Source: Nocardioides caldifontis (GTDB lineage: Bacteria; Actinomycetota; Actinomycetes; Propionibacteriales; Nocardioidaceae). From it: a stretch of 64,000 bases of DNA. Every line of letters starts with the position of its first letter. Position 1 is the first letter of the stretch. This document shows positions 7,362 to 16,993 of the stretch, in pieces. The DNA is taken from positions 187,177 to 251,176 of the forward strand of contig NZ_ML701736.1 in NCBI RefSeq assembly GCF_008087345.1, read 5' to 3'. The notes below the pieces were generated by a model, which searched no databases, was not told the origin of the DNA, and saw nothing but the letters and a program-made list of their open reading frames with translations. The position numbers and the translations under genes were made by a program.

Positions 7362-9442
7362 ACGTTCTCCAGCGGCTTCTGCGCCTGGATGGCGGTGATC
7401 GCGACCGTGTTGACGATGTCGCGCACCGTCGCGCCGCGCGACAGGTCGTTGACCGGCTTGCGCAGCCCCTGCAGCACCGGCCCGATCGCCACGGCACCGG
7501 CCGAGCGTTGGACCGCCTTGTAGGTGTTGTTGCCGGTGTTCAGGTCCGGGAAGACGAACACCGTCGCCTGGCCGGCCACCTTGGAGTCCGGCAGCTTCGT
7601 CTTGGCGACGGCCGAGTCGATCGCGGCGTCGTACTGGATGGGCCCCTCGACCGGCAGGTCGGGGTCGCGCTCCCGGACGAGCCCGGTCGCCGTGACGACC
7701 TTCTCGACGTCGGTGCCTGACCCGGAGGTCCCGGTGGAGTACGACAGCATCGCCACCCGAGGCTCGACGCCGAACGCCGCCGCGGTCCGGGCCGAGGCGA
7801 TCGCGATGTCCGCGAGCTGCTCGGCCGTCGGGTCGGGTACGACGGCGCAGTCGCCGTAGACGAGCACCTGGTGCTCCAGGCACATGAAGAACACCGACGA
7901 GACGACCGAGACGCCGGGCACCGTCCGGACCACCTCGAGCGACGGGCGGATCGTGTGCGCGGTGGTGTGCGCGGCACCGGAGACCATGCCGTCGGCCTTC
8001 CCCAGCTGGACCATCAGCGTGCCGAAGTACGACACGTCGGTGACCGTGGTCCTCGCCTCGTCGAGGTCGATCCCCTTGTGCCTGCGAGCCTGGTGGTAGT
8101 ACTCCGCGAGCTCCTCGACCAGCTCCTCGTCGTGGGGGCTCAGGAGCTGGGCGCCGGTGACGTCGGCGCCGACCTCCGCGGCCCGCCGGGTGATCGTGGC
8201 CGGGTCGCCGAGCAGGGTGAGGTCGGCGACCCCGCGGCGCAGCAGGATGTCGGCGGCCCGCAGGATCCGGTCGTCGTCCCCCTCCGGCAGCACGATGTGC
8301 TTCCGCGCGGCGACCGCCATGTCGACGAGTCGGTGCTCGAACATCAGCGGCGTCACGGCCGAGGACCTGCTCAGCTCGAGCCGGTCCACCAGCGCCGCCC
8401 CGTCGACGTGCTCGTCGAAGAGCGTCACCGCGGTGACCACCTTGCGCGGCGAGTCCTTGCTGAGCCGGCCGCGGAGCGTCGCCAGCCGCTCGACGGTGGC
8501 GTGCGTGCCCAGCTCGGTCGTGAGGATCGGCGTCGTCACCTCGAGCCCCGCGATGAGCCGGTCGACCTGCTCGGGCATGGCGAACCCGCCGTTGAGCACG
8601 ATTGCGGCGATCTGCGGGAAGTCCTGCGCCACGTGGGCGAGCAGCACCCCCAGCACGATCTCCGGCCGGTCACCCGCGGTGACGACCACGACCCCCTCGG
8701 TGAGCCGGTCCAGCACGTTGGGGAGCGTCATCCCCGCCACGAGCAGCCCGCCCGACTCGCGGTGCAGGAGCTCGGGGTCGCCCGCGATCATCTCCCCCTC
8801 GACCCGGGCCATCAGCTCGCCGACCGTCGGTGCGGTCAGCAGCGGGGCGTCGGGGATCGCGTAGCCCGGCGCGGCGGGAGTCGAGATCGCCCCGGCGACG
8901 GCAGCGAGGTCGTCGGCGCGGCACCGGTTGGCGACGATCGCGGCGAGCGTGGCGTGGTGCGCCTCGAGCTCGTGGGTGAGCAGCTCGGCGGTCGTGCGCA
9001 GCTGCTCCGGGGAGCGCTCGGCGCCGTTGACGACCAGGATCACCGGGGCACCGATGTTGGCCGCGATGCGGGCGTTGACGGAGAACTCCGTGGGCGTCGC
9101 CACGTCGGTGTAGTCGCTGCCGACGACCACCACGGCGTCGCACTTCTCGGCCACCGCGTGGTAGCGGTCGACGATCCGGTCCAGCGCCGCGTCCGGGTCG
9201 TCGTGGATCTCGTCGTAGGTCACGCCGGCCGCCTCGTCGTACGACGTCGTGCAGGCCTCGCGCGAGGTGAGCAGGTCGAGGACGTAGTCCCGTCCGGAGC
9301 TCTCGTCGGCGGCGTCCGCGCGCACGATGGGCCGGAAGACGCCGACGCGCTCCACCGCCCTGGCCAGCTGCTCGAGGAGCCCGAGCGCGACCGTCGACTT
9401 GCCCGAGAACCCCTCCGCCGAGGCGATGTACACGCTCGTCAT
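7358..9442 (-). CDS. pta: Phosphate acetyltransferase, long form with N-terminal P-loop-like domain
   Basis: A 694-residue Pta that makes acetyl phosphate from acetyl-CoA and phosphate. The long form has an N-terminal dethiobiotin synthetase-like P-loop domain (VYIASAEGFSGKSTVALGLL near residues 4-23), a middle DRTGG-type domain (about 215-335) and the C-terminal catalytic PTA domain (about 370-694), with VLPEGDDDRILRAADILLRRG, DGMVSGAAHTTA and FVFPDLNTGNNTYKAVQRSAGA. The start ATG at 9442 places the P-loop region immediately at the N-terminus. Six extra upstream codons are possible. It is transcribed divergently from the SNF2 helicase and overlaps ackA by 4 bp. Confidence 0.96.
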   Translation of the reverse strand: MTSVYIASAEGFSGKSTVALGLLEQLARAVERVGVFRPIVRADAADESSGRDYVLDLLTSREACTTSYDEAAGVTYDEIHDDPDAALDRIVDRYHAVAEKCDAVVVVGSDYTDVATPTEFSVNARIAANIGAPVILVVNGAERSPEQLRTTAELLTHELEAHHATLAAIVANRCRADDLAAVAGAISTPAAPGYAIPDAPLLTAPTVGELMARVEGEMIAGDPELLHRESGGLLVAGMTLPNVLDRLTEGVVVVTAGDRPEIVLGVLLAHVAQDFPQIAAIVLNGGFAMPEQVDRLIAGLEVTTPILTTELGTHATVERLATLRGRLSKDSPRKVVTAVTLFDEHVDGAALVDRLELSRSSAVTPLMFEHRLVDMAVAARKHIVLPEGDDDRILRAADILLRRGVADLTLLGDPATITRRAAEVGADVTGAQLLSPHDEELVEELAEYYHQARRHKGIDLDEARTTVTDVSYFGTLMVQLGKADGMVSGAAHTTAHTIRPSLEVVRTVPGVSVVSSVFFMCLEHQVLVYGDCAVVPDPTAEQLADIAIASARTAAAFGVEPRVAMLSYSTGTSGSGTDVEKVVTATGLVRERDPDLPVEGPIQYDAAIDSAVAKTKLPDSKVAGQATVFVFPDLNTGNNTYKAVQRSAGAVAIGPVLQGLRKPVNDLSRGATVRDIVNTVAITAIQAQKPLENV

Positions 9443-9513
9443 GGTGTCGAGGCTATCCACACCGCGACCGGTTCACCCTTTCCTGTCGGAGGCCGCGACT
9501 AGGGTCGTGGGCG

Positions 9514-12500
9514 ATGGGGATCCTCGAGCTCTACGACGACGCCGAGCTGGTGCGCAGCTTCGGTGCGATGACGTTCGAGCGCGGTCGCGTCTACGCCCAG
9601 GAGGGGCGGGTGCACAGCGCGGAGGTCAATGCCGCCAACCCGCGGATCACGCTGGTCAACGGCCGTGTGGAGGGCTCCGGCGGGCGTGCCTACGCCACCA
9701 CCGTCACGCTCGCCGAGGACCCGTCCGGCACCTGGATCGACGCGCACTGCACCTGCCCGGTGGTCCGGATGTGCAAGCACGCCGCCGCGGTCATGCTGAC
9801 CGTGCGCGACGAGCACCAGGACGGCCAGGGGCTCCGTGACTGGGAGCGGCGGCTCGGGCTCGTCCTCGACGAGCTCGACCTGGCGGTGGAGAGCACCCTC
9901 GTCGACCGCACGCCGCTGGGGCTGCTCTTCGAGCTGTCGACCGGCCGTGCGTCGCGGTTCTCCGCGCTCGAGGGCGTGCCGCGGACCCGCCGGGGGCTGC
10001 TCCGGGTGCGGCCGGTCCAGCGCGGCGCGCGCGACAACTGGGTGCGCTCGCGCGTCGGGTGGGCCGACGTGCCCTACCTCGACCGCCGCACGGACGTCGA
10101 CCCCGACCAGGCCGCGGTGCTCGCCGAGCTGCTCAGCGCCCACCGCGCCGCCAACCGGCAGGCCTACTTCGGCTCGGAGTCCCACCTCTCGGTGGCCACG
10201 TTCGGCGCGTCGGTGTGGCCCCTGCTCCAGGAGGCCGTACGCGCGGGCGTCGTGCTCGTCGCCGGGCCGGGGCTGACGTCGGTGCGGGTGGCCGAGCAGC
10301 CGGTGACGCTGACCGTCGACGTCAACGGCGTGGACACCGAGCGCGCCCACCTGCAGCTCGGCGTGCGCCACGAGGACGACTGGTTCGGCGCCGACCGGCT
10401 GGAGGTGCTCGGGGCCGACGGCCACGGCGTGGCGCTGTGGACCGAGGCGTCGGCAGGGCTCGACGGGGTGCGCACCCCCGACACCTGGGACCTGGTGCTC
10501 TCCGCGCTGACCCGCAAGGCCGGGGTGCAGACCCGGCGGCTGCTCGCCACCGGCCAGACGCTGCCGGTCCCCCAGGAGGAGGTGCCGGAGCTGGTGGCGG
10601 ACTACCTGCCCCGGCTGCAGCGCCACCTGCCAGTCACCTCCTCCGACGAGAGCCTGCGGATCGAGGAGCCGCCGGAGCCGCGGCTCGCGCTGACCGTCAC
10701 CTGGAAGGCCGTCGACCAGGTGCACGTGGCGTGGAGCTGGCGCTACCGCGTGGGGCGGGACGACCGGGTCTACGGCATCGACGAGGGGCGAGGGCTCCGT
10801 GGGGTCCGCCGCGTCGACGAGGAGAGCCGGCTGCTCGAGGAGCTCGTCCTCGACGAGGAGCAGACCCACCGCTTGTGCCGGACGGGGCGGCGCGACCGAG
10901 GCCTGGTGCCGGAGCAGACGTTCAGCGGCGCCCTGGCGGTGGCGTTCACCGAGGACACGCTGGTGCCGCTCGAGGCGAGCGGTCAGGTGGAGATCGACGA
11001 GATCGGGACCCGACCGGAGTTCGAGGAGCTGACCGGGGCGCCGGTGATCCGGTTCGAGCCCCGCGACCCGGGTGGCGAGGACGCCGGCGACCTCTTGGTC
11101 GACCGCACCGACTGGCTCGACCTCGAGGTCGTGGTCAGCGTCGACGGGCGGTTCATCGGGCTGGCCCAGCTGCTCGAGGCGATGACCCTCGGCGCGGAGC
11201 GGATCGTGCTGCGCGACGGGGCCCACCTGCGGATCGACCGGCCCGAGTTCGCCCGGCTCACCGAGCTGGTGCGCGCCGCCCGCGAGCTGGAGGAGCGGCA
11301 GCCCGGGGAGGGGGTGCGGGTGAGCCGCCAGGACCTCGGGCTCTGGGCAGAGCTCGCCGAGATCGGGCTGGTCGACGCGCAGGCGTCGGCGTGGGTGCAG
11401 GCGGCGCGGGCGCTCCGCGACGTCCAGGGGCTCCCGGACGCCGAGCCGGCGGTGGCGGCCGAGCTCCGCGGCTACCAGGTCGACGGGTTCCGCTGGCTCC
11501 TGCTCCTCTGGCAGCTCGGCCTGGGCGGGATCCTCGCCGACGACATGGGGCTCGGCAAGACGCTCCAGACGCTGGCCCTCGTCGCCCACGCTCGGGCGCA
11601 GGGGAGGGGCGGGCCGTTCCTCGTGGTCGCTCCGACCAGCGTGGTGGCGACCTGGGCCCACGAGGCCGAGACGTTCACGCCGGGGCTGACCGTGCGGACC
11701 GTCACGGAGTCGAGGTCGCGGCGGGGCCGGTCGCTGGCCGAGGTGCACGAGGGGGCCGACCTCGTGGTCACCTCCTACACGCTGTTCCGGCTCGAGGCCG
11801 ACGACTACGTCGGCCTCGATTGGGGCGGGCTGGTGCTGGACGAGGCGCAGATGGTGAAGAACCACCAGGGCAAGACCCACCAGGCGGTGCGCCGGCTGGA
11901 CGTGCCCTTCCGGCTGGCGCTCACCGGCACGCCCATGGAGAACCGGCTCATGGAGCTCTGGTCGCTGCTCTCCATCGTGGCGCCCGGGCTCTACCCGTAC
12001 CCGGACCGCTTCGCCGAGACGGTCGCCAACCCGGTCGAGAAGGAGGGCGACGCCGCCGCGCTCGCCCGGTTCCGCAAGCGGCTGCGGCCGTTCCTGCTGC
12101 GCCGCACCAAGGAGCTGGTCGCGAAGGACCTGCCGCCGAAGCAGGAGCAGGTGCTCGAGGTGCAGCTGACCTCGAAGCACCGCAAGGTCTACGAGACCCA
12201 CCTGCAGCGCGAGCGGCAGAACGTGCTCGGGCTCCTCGGCGACTTCGACCGGCAGCGGATGGCGATCTTCCGGTCACTGACCCGGCTGCGCCAGCTCAGC
12301 CTCGACGCCGCGCTCGTCGACCCCGACTACGACGGCATCGGCTCCGCGAAGATCGACGTGCTCGTCGACCACCTGCAGGAGGTCGTCGCCGAGGGGCACC
12401 GGGCGCTGGTGTTCAGCCAGTTCACCTCGTTCCTCACCCGGGTCCGCCAGCGGCTCGACGCCGAGGGGATCGACGCGACGTACCTCGACGGGCGGACCCG

Positions 12501-12849
12501 CCGCCGCGCGGAGGTGGTGGGCCGGTTCAAGCAGGGCGACAGCCCGGTCTTCCTGATCAGCCTCAAGGCGGGCGGTGTGGGGCTGACCCTCACCGAGGCC
12601 GACTACGTCTTCGTCCTCGACCCGTGGTGGAACCCTGCCGTCGAGGCACAGGCGGTCGATCGGGCCCACCGGATCGGCCAGCGGCGTCCGGTGATGGTCT
12701 ACCGGCTCGTCTCCTCGGCGACCATCGAGGAGAAGGTGATGGAGCTCAAGGCGCGCAAGGCCGCCCTGTTCGCCAAGGTCATCGACGGCGAAGGCGGGGC
12801 GGGGACACCGATCGACGCCGACGACATCCGGGCCTTGTTCGAGGAGTGA
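9514..12849 (+). CDS. SWIM zinc-finger SNF2-family helicase
   Basis: A 1111-residue Snf2/Rad54-type ATPase. Near the N-terminus is a SWIM zinc finger (HCTCPVVRMCKHAAAV, about residues 73-88). The middle 550 residues form the bacterial SNF2-associated region. The two RecA lobes occupy about 650-1111: Walker A ADDMGLGKT near 674-682, Walker B as DEAQ near 775, LTGTPMENRLMELWSL (motif III), YLDGRTRR and VDRAHRIGQRRPV (motif VI, near 1047). Such proteins translocate on DNA and remodel protein-DNA complexes. Bacterial members are linked to repair or transcription restart, but this one has no informative neighbour. A TAGGGT box at 9500-9505 eight bases before ATG suggests a leaderless mRNA. Confidence 0.92.
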   Translation: MGILELYDDAELVRSFGAMTFERGRVYAQEGRVHSAEVNAANPRITLVNGRVEGSGGRAYATTVTLAEDPSGTWIDAHCTCPVVRMCKHAAAVMLTVRDEHQDGQGLRDWERRLGLVLDELDLAVESTLVDRTPLGLLFELSTGRASRFSALEGVPRTRRGLLRVRPVQRGARDNWVRSRVGWADVPYLDRRTDVDPDQAAVLAELLSAHRAANRQAYFGSESHLSVATFGASVWPLLQEAVRAGVVLVAGPGLTSVRVAEQPVTLTVDVNGVDTERAHLQLGVRHEDDWFGADRLEVLGADGHGVALWTEASAGLDGVRTPDTWDLVLSALTRKAGVQTRRLLATGQTLPVPQEEVPELVADYLPRLQRHLPVTSSDESLRIEEPPEPRLALTVTWKAVDQVHVAWSWRYRVGRDDRVYGIDEGRGLRGVRRVDEESRLLEELVLDEEQTHRLCRTGRRDRGLVPEQTFSGALAVAFTEDTLVPLEASGQVEIDEIGTRPEFEELTGAPVIRFEPRDPGGEDAGDLLVDRTDWLDLEVVVSVDGRFIGLAQLLEAMTLGAERIVLRDGAHLRIDRPEFARLTELVRAARELEERQPGEGVRVSRQDLGLWAELAEIGLVDAQASAWVQAARALRDVQGLPDAEPAVAAELRGYQVDGFRWLLLLWQLGLGGILADDMGLGKTLQTLALVAHARAQGRGGPFLVVAPTSVVATWAHEAETFTPGLTVRTVTESRSRRGRSLAEVHEGADLVVTSYTLFRLEADDYVGLDWGGLVLDEAQMVKNHQGKTHQAVRRLDVPFRLALTGTPMENRLMELWSLLSIVAPGLYPYPDRFAETVANPVEKEGDAAALARFRKRLRPFLLRRTKELVAKDLPPKQEQVLEVQLTSKHRKVYETHLQRERQNVLGLLGDFDRQRMAIFRSLTRLRQLSLDAALVDPDYDGIGSAKIDVLVDHLQEVVAEGHRALVFSQFTSFLTRVRQRLDAEGIDATYLDGRTRRRAEVVGRFKQGDSPVFLISLKAGGVGLTLTEADYVFVLDPWWNPAVEAQAVDRAHRIGQRRPVMVYRLVSSATIEEKVMELKARKAALFAKVIDGEGGAGTPIDADDIRALFEE

Positions 12850-12861
12850 CGCCGGCCCGCC

Positions 12862-14169
12862 TCAGGGGGCGATGTTGAGGTTCCGCCTGAAGAGGTTGTC
12901 GGGGTCCCAAGCGCGCTTGACCTCGCGCAGCCGCTCCAGCGTCGCGGACGGCCAGATCGCGGTGACGTCCTCGGGTGCGGGCGACCCGACGAAGCCGGCG
13001 TAGGTCCCGGCGCCGAGGTCGCCGACGGCTCGCCACGTCGCTCGAGCCCCCGCCACCTGCTCCTCCGTCGCCCCGGCGGGGAGGAACGCTCCCGAGAGCA
13101 CCATCGCCTCCGCGTCCCGGAGCGCGAAGGCCGTCGCCGCGGGGTCGACCCTGCCGAAGGCCCCTCCGAGGGAGCGGAGCGCGAACATCCGGCCACCGGC
13201 GGCGTAGGCCGTGGCGACCGCCTCCGCCAGCGGGCGGTCGACCCTCCTCACCAGGGTGTTGTCGACCACCGGGACCGCGCCCTCGGGGCGGTGCGGCTCG
13301 TCGAGCACCGAGGCGTAGGGCCGCTCGGTGACGTCCTCGACGGTCAGCGCGCCGATCGCCCGGAGCGGGTCGAGGGCAGAGGTGTCGTCCCCCGCCAGGC
13401 ACACGAAGAGGACGACGCCGGCGGGGATGTCGCCCATGGCCGGCATCAGCCCCAGGATCGTGGTCAGCTCGTCCGGCGCGGCGCGCATCACCGCGCCCCA
13501 CCGCTCGACGAGGTCGGCGACGGCGTCGGGACGGTCTGCGGCGAACGCCATCGTGCCGAAGCGGACCGTCACGACCGGCTGCGCCTCGAGCTCGAAGGCC
13601 GTGACCACGCCGAAGTTGCCGGCACCACCGCGGAGCCCCCAGAAGAGCTCTGGGTTCTCTGTGGTGGAGGCCCGCACGACCTCACCGGCGGCGGTGACGA
13701 GCTCGGCCGCGACGAGGCTGTCGAGGGTGAGCCCGTGCTTGCGGACCATCCAGCCGATCCCGCCGGCCTGGGTCAGCCCGCCGACGCCCACCGACGTGGT
13801 GTCGCCGGAGGTGACCGCGAGCCCGTGCCCGGCCAGCGTTGCGGCGACCGGCCCCCACGTGGCCCCGGCGCCGATCCGGACCCGGTTGCCGCCGAGCCGT
13901 TCGACCCGGTCCATCCGGTGCAGGTCCAGGACGACGCCGCCGTCGAGGGTGCCGAACCCGGTGAAGCTGTGGCCGCCGCCGCGGACCGCGAGCGGCAGCC
14001 CCAGCCGGCGGGCGTGCGCGAGCGACGCGACGACCTCGTCGGTGGTCGAGGGGCGCAGCACCACCGCCGGCTCGGCCACGGCGAGGAACGTCCTGCGGGC
14101 CTGGTCGTACTCGGCGTGGTCGGGGAGCACGGCGATGTGGTCGACCTCGCCGAGGTGCTGGATGGTCAT
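12862..14169 (-). CDS. FAD-linked oxidoreductase, berberine-bridge-enzyme type
   Basis: A 435-residue flavoprotein of the VAO/BBE family. The FAD_binding_4 domain occupies about 30-200, with GGGHSFTG at 64-71, where His67 is the usual 8-alpha covalent FAD anchor. The C-terminal BBE motif WDPDNLFRRNLNIAP ends the protein. The second covalent anchor, a Cys in the GxCPxVG segment of bicovalent members, is replaced by Thr (SGDTTSVGVGG, 121-131), so FAD is expected to be held by one bond only. Such enzymes oxidise sugars, alcohols or aromatic metabolites. The substrate is unknown. The gene is monocistronic and convergent with the SNF2 helicase. Confidence 0.88.
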   Translation of the reverse strand: MTIQHLGEVDHIAVLPDHAEYDQARRTFLAVAEPAVVLRPSTTDEVVASLAHARRLGLPLAVRGGGHSFTGFGTLDGGVVLDLHRMDRVERLGGNRVRIGAGATWGPVAATLAGHGLAVTSGDTTSVGVGGLTQAGGIGWMVRKHGLTLDSLVAAELVTAAGEVVRASTTENPELFWGLRGGAGNFGVVTAFELEAQPVVTVRFGTMAFAADRPDAVADLVERWGAVMRAAPDELTTILGLMPAMGDIPAGVVLFVCLAGDDTSALDPLRAIGALTVEDVTERPYASVLDEPHRPEGAVPVVDNTLVRRVDRPLAEAVATAYAAGGRMFALRSLGGAFGRVDPAATAFALRDAEAMVLSGAFLPAGATEEQVAGARATWRAVGDLGAGTYAGFVGSPAPEDVTAIWPSATLERLREVKRAWDPDNLFRRNLNIAP

Positions 14170-14277
14170 GGCGGTCCTTCCGTCCGGCGTACGAACGACC
14201 GTAGGACTTCAACCGCGCTTGAGCTCAAGTGCTTTTCTACCGGCAGGCCGGGTCCGAGGAGTGACGCCGGCGGGCGG

Positions 14278-15693
14278 TCAGGCCACGCCGGCCGCCTGCT
14301 CGAGCGCGAGCAGCTCGTCGTCGAGGTGCGTCAGCAGCCGCTGCAGGCTCGGTGCGGTGCGGCGGCAGCCGGTGAGCCCGAAGTTCATCATCCCGCCGTA
14401 CGACGTGCAGGTGATGTTCAGCGCCTGCCCGTGCACCGGGATCGACAGGGGGTACATCCCCGTCAGGTGCGCCCCGCGGAGGTAGAGCGGCTGACGTGGC
14501 CCGGGGACGTTCGAGATCACCAGGTTGAACGGCGGCCGGGTGAGCCCCTGCATCCGCAGCATGGGGAGGAGCACGACCGGCGAGACCCCGATCCCGCTCA
14601 TCGCGACGATCTGCGCGGGCGTCATCTGCGCCAGCGCGTCCTTGCCCGCGATCACGGAGCGGTTGATCGCCTCCAGCCGCGCCGCGGGGTCCGCGAGCTG
14701 CGTGCCGAGCTTGACCATGAGCGTCCCGACCGCGTTGCCGCCCTCCGAGGAGGCGGTGTGGGCGTCAGCGAGCTTGAGGCTGACCGGGACCATCGCGACC
14801 AGCGACTGGTCGGGGAGCGCGTCGAGCTCGTCCAGGTAGTGGCGCAGCGCTCCGCTGCACATCGCGAGGACGACGTCGTTGATCGTGGTGTCGCTCGCCT
14901 TCGCGACCGCCTTGATCCGCTCGATCGGCCAGTGCTGCGCGGCGAACCGGCGAGCACCCGTGATCGGCCGGTTGAGGATGCTCCGTGGGGCGTGGAGGGA
15001 CAGCGGCGCGGTCTCGTCGCGGATGCCGCGGTTGAGGGTCCGCAGCAGCGCCGCGGGGAGCCCGGCGGCCTCGGAGCTGATCGCGAGCGCGGTGCGGACC
15101 GCTTCCAGCGGCAGCTCGGCCAGCCGTTCGCTGAGCGCGCCGTGGTCGGGGTCGTCCTCGGGGCGGCGCTCCGGGCGGGGCCGCGCGGCCCACGCCGGGG
15201 GCGTGCGCTCGTCGGGGTCGGTGCTCAGGGTGTCCTGGAGCAGCCGCATCGCCGAGACGCCGTCGACCAGCGCGTGGTGGAGCTTGGTGTAGATCGCGAC
15301 CCGGCCGTCCTCCATGCCCTCGATCAGGTAGAGCTCCCACAGCGGGCGCTCGAGCGCGAGCCGGGTCCCGTGGACCCGGCTGACCAGCTCCAGCAGCTCG
15401 CGCACCCGGCCCGGTGCAGGGAGGGCGCTGTGCCGGACGTGGTACTCGAGGTCGAACTGGTCGTCGTGCTTCCACGCCCAGGCCCCGCCGAGCGTCTTCG
15501 ACCGGTAGGGCCGCTTGAGGAACAGCGGCCGGATGTCGTCGCACTGCAGGGACTCCTCGTAGAACTCCCGCGCCCACTCCGGACCTGCGCCGTCGGGCAG
15601 CTCGAAGAGCTGCAGCCCCCCGACGTGCATCGGCGTGTTCCGCGACTCCGCCAGCATGAACCCTTGTGCCGTCGGGTCCATCGGCTGCACCAT
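14278..15693 (-). CDS. Wax ester synthase/diacylglycerol acyltransferase (WS/DGAT)
   Basis: A 471-residue acyltransferase of the actinobacterial WS/DGAT family, which esterifies fatty alcohols or diacylglycerol with acyl-CoA to make storage wax esters or triacylglycerol. The catalytic HHxxxDG motif is HHALVDG at 139-145. The N-terminal substrate motif SRNTPMHVGGLQLF (17-30) and the C-terminal PLYLRGAHLTGMYPLSIPVHGQALN region are typical. ATG 15693 (MVQPMDP) is used; an internal ATG four codons on is also possible. It is divergent from the FUSC-type gene across a 109-bp gap. Confidence 0.93.
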   Translation of the reverse strand: MVQPMDPTAQGFMLAESRNTPMHVGGLQLFELPDGAGPEWAREFYEESLQCDDIRPLFLKRPYRSKTLGGAWAWKHDDQFDLEYHVRHSALPAPGRVRELLELVSRVHGTRLALERPLWELYLIEGMEDGRVAIYTKLHHALVDGVSAMRLLQDTLSTDPDERTPPAWAARPRPERRPEDDPDHGALSERLAELPLEAVRTALAISSEAAGLPAALLRTLNRGIRDETAPLSLHAPRSILNRPITGARRFAAQHWPIERIKAVAKASDTTINDVVLAMCSGALRHYLDELDALPDQSLVAMVPVSLKLADAHTASSEGGNAVGTLMVKLGTQLADPAARLEAINRSVIAGKDALAQMTPAQIVAMSGIGVSPVVLLPMLRMQGLTRPPFNLVISNVPGPRQPLYLRGAHLTGMYPLSIPVHGQALNITCTSYGGMMNFGLTGCRRTAPSLQRLLTHLDDELLALEQAAGVA

Positions 15694-15802
15694 CTCGGCC
15701 CCTTCCGTCCGCCGGTCTCGCCCCAGCCTGCCCAGCCTGCCCCCAGTGATGCGTCGGCGCCAGGGCGTGCGTCGGGACGCGCCAGTCGGGAACGATGGCG
15801 CC

Positions 15803-16993
15803 ATGCAGCAGGGGAGGGCCACGGCACGGGCCGGGGCAGGGGCCGGTCGAGCGGCGCCGTCGTGGGACCGGCTGTTCTCCCGTGGTCGGCTCTCCGTCCG
15901 CGCCCGCGTGGCCCGGCTCCGCGCGAAGGGGTGGCTGGTCGCCCAGGCCTCGATCGCCGCCGGGATCGCCTGGACCCTCGCCCGCGACGTGTTCGGCCAC
16001 CCCACCCCGTTCTTCGCGCCGGTCGTCGCCGTCGTCACCCTCGGGATGTCCTACGGCCAGCGGCAGCGCCGCGTCGCCGAGGTGACCCTCGGCGTCGCCA
16101 TCGGGGTCTTCATCGCCGACCTCCTCGTGCTCGCGCTCGGCAACGGCGGCTGGCAGATGACGCTGATCGTGGCGCTGTCGATGTCGACGGCGATCCTCCT
16201 CGACACCGGCAGGCTGCTGGTGACGCAGGCGGCGGTGCAGTCGATCGTCGTGGCGGCCCTCGTCCCGGCCCCGGGGCAGGCCCTGCTCCGGTGGACCGAC
16301 GCGCTGATCGGCGGCGCGGTGGCGCTCGTGGCGGCCACCCTCGTGCCGGGTGCGCCACTGCGCCGCCCCAGCGAGCAGGCGGGCAAGGTGCTGCTCAAGA
16401 TGGCGTCGCTGCTGCGGAGTGCCGCGAAGGCGGTCGAGGAGCGCGACGTCGAAGCGGCATTGTCGGTGCTCGAGGACGCGCGCTCCACCGACCTGCTGAT
16501 CGAGGAGCTGCGGCAGGCGGCCGACGAGGGCGTGGAGATCGTGCGCTCCTCGCCGTTCCGGTTCCGTCAGCGCGGCCACGTGCGCAGGATGGTCGAGCTG
16601 GTCGAGCCGCTCGACCTGGCGATCCGCAACACCCGGGTGCTGGTCCGTCGTGCCGCCGTCGCGGCCCACCGCGGCGAGCCGGTCCCGGCCTCCTACCTGG
16701 AGCTCTGCCGGCGGCTCGCCGACGAGGTCGACGCGGTCGCCGAACGGCTGCGCGGGGACGCCCGGCTCGAGCTGCACCAACCGGCGCTGATCGCGCTCGC
16801 CGAGGCCACCGCGCGGGTCGAGCGGAGCAGGACGCTCACCGCGGAGGTGATGCTCGCCCAGCTGCGCTCGTCGGTGGCCGACCTGCTCCGGCTGACCGGG
16901 ATGCACCCGCTCGCCTCGACCGACGCGATCCCGCCACTCGCCCCCGGTGACCCCGGCCCGCCGTCCGATGCACCACAATCCAAGGGTGACTGA
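15803..16993 (+). CDS. FUSC/aromatic-acid-exporter-like membrane protein
   Basis: A 396-residue protein with a membrane domain of about six segments in residues 40-190 (for example AQASIAAGIAWTLA, FFAPVVAVVTLGMSYG and TLIVALSMSTAILLD). A soluble, largely helical C-terminal half follows, containing RSVRGH-like basic patches. The arrangement matches FUSC-like/aromatic acid exporter (ArAE) proteins, which resemble half of AaeB. The exported substrate is unknown. The ATG at 15803 is chosen from the position of the first membrane segment. The next gene begins 8 bp inside its 3' end, so the two are co-transcribed. Confidence 0.78.
   Translation: MQQGRATARAGAGAGRAAPSWDRLFSRGRLSVRARVARLRAKGWLVAQASIAAGIAWTLARDVFGHPTPFFAPVVAVVTLGMSYGQRQRRVAEVTLGVAIGVFIADLLVLALGNGGWQMTLIVALSMSTAILLDTGRLLVTQAAVQSIVVAALVPAPGQALLRWTDALIGGAVALVAATLVPGAPLRRPSEQAGKVLLKMASLLRSAAKAVEERDVEAALSVLEDARSTDLLIEELRQAADEGVEIVRSSPFRFRQRGHVRRMVELVEPLDLAIRNTRVLVRRAAVAAHRGEPVPASYLELCRRLADEVDAVAERLRGDARLELHQPALIALAEATARVERSRTLTAEVMLAQLRSSVADLLRLTGMHPLASTDAIPPLAPGDPGPPSDAPQSKGD

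Noticed and set aside
13291..16950. Very long open frame on the plus strand opposite the BBE-type oxidase and WS/DGAT genes
   Set aside because: High GC keeps antisense frames open. The encoded sequence is Arg/Gly/Pro-rich and without homology, while both minus-strand genes have complete family motifs.
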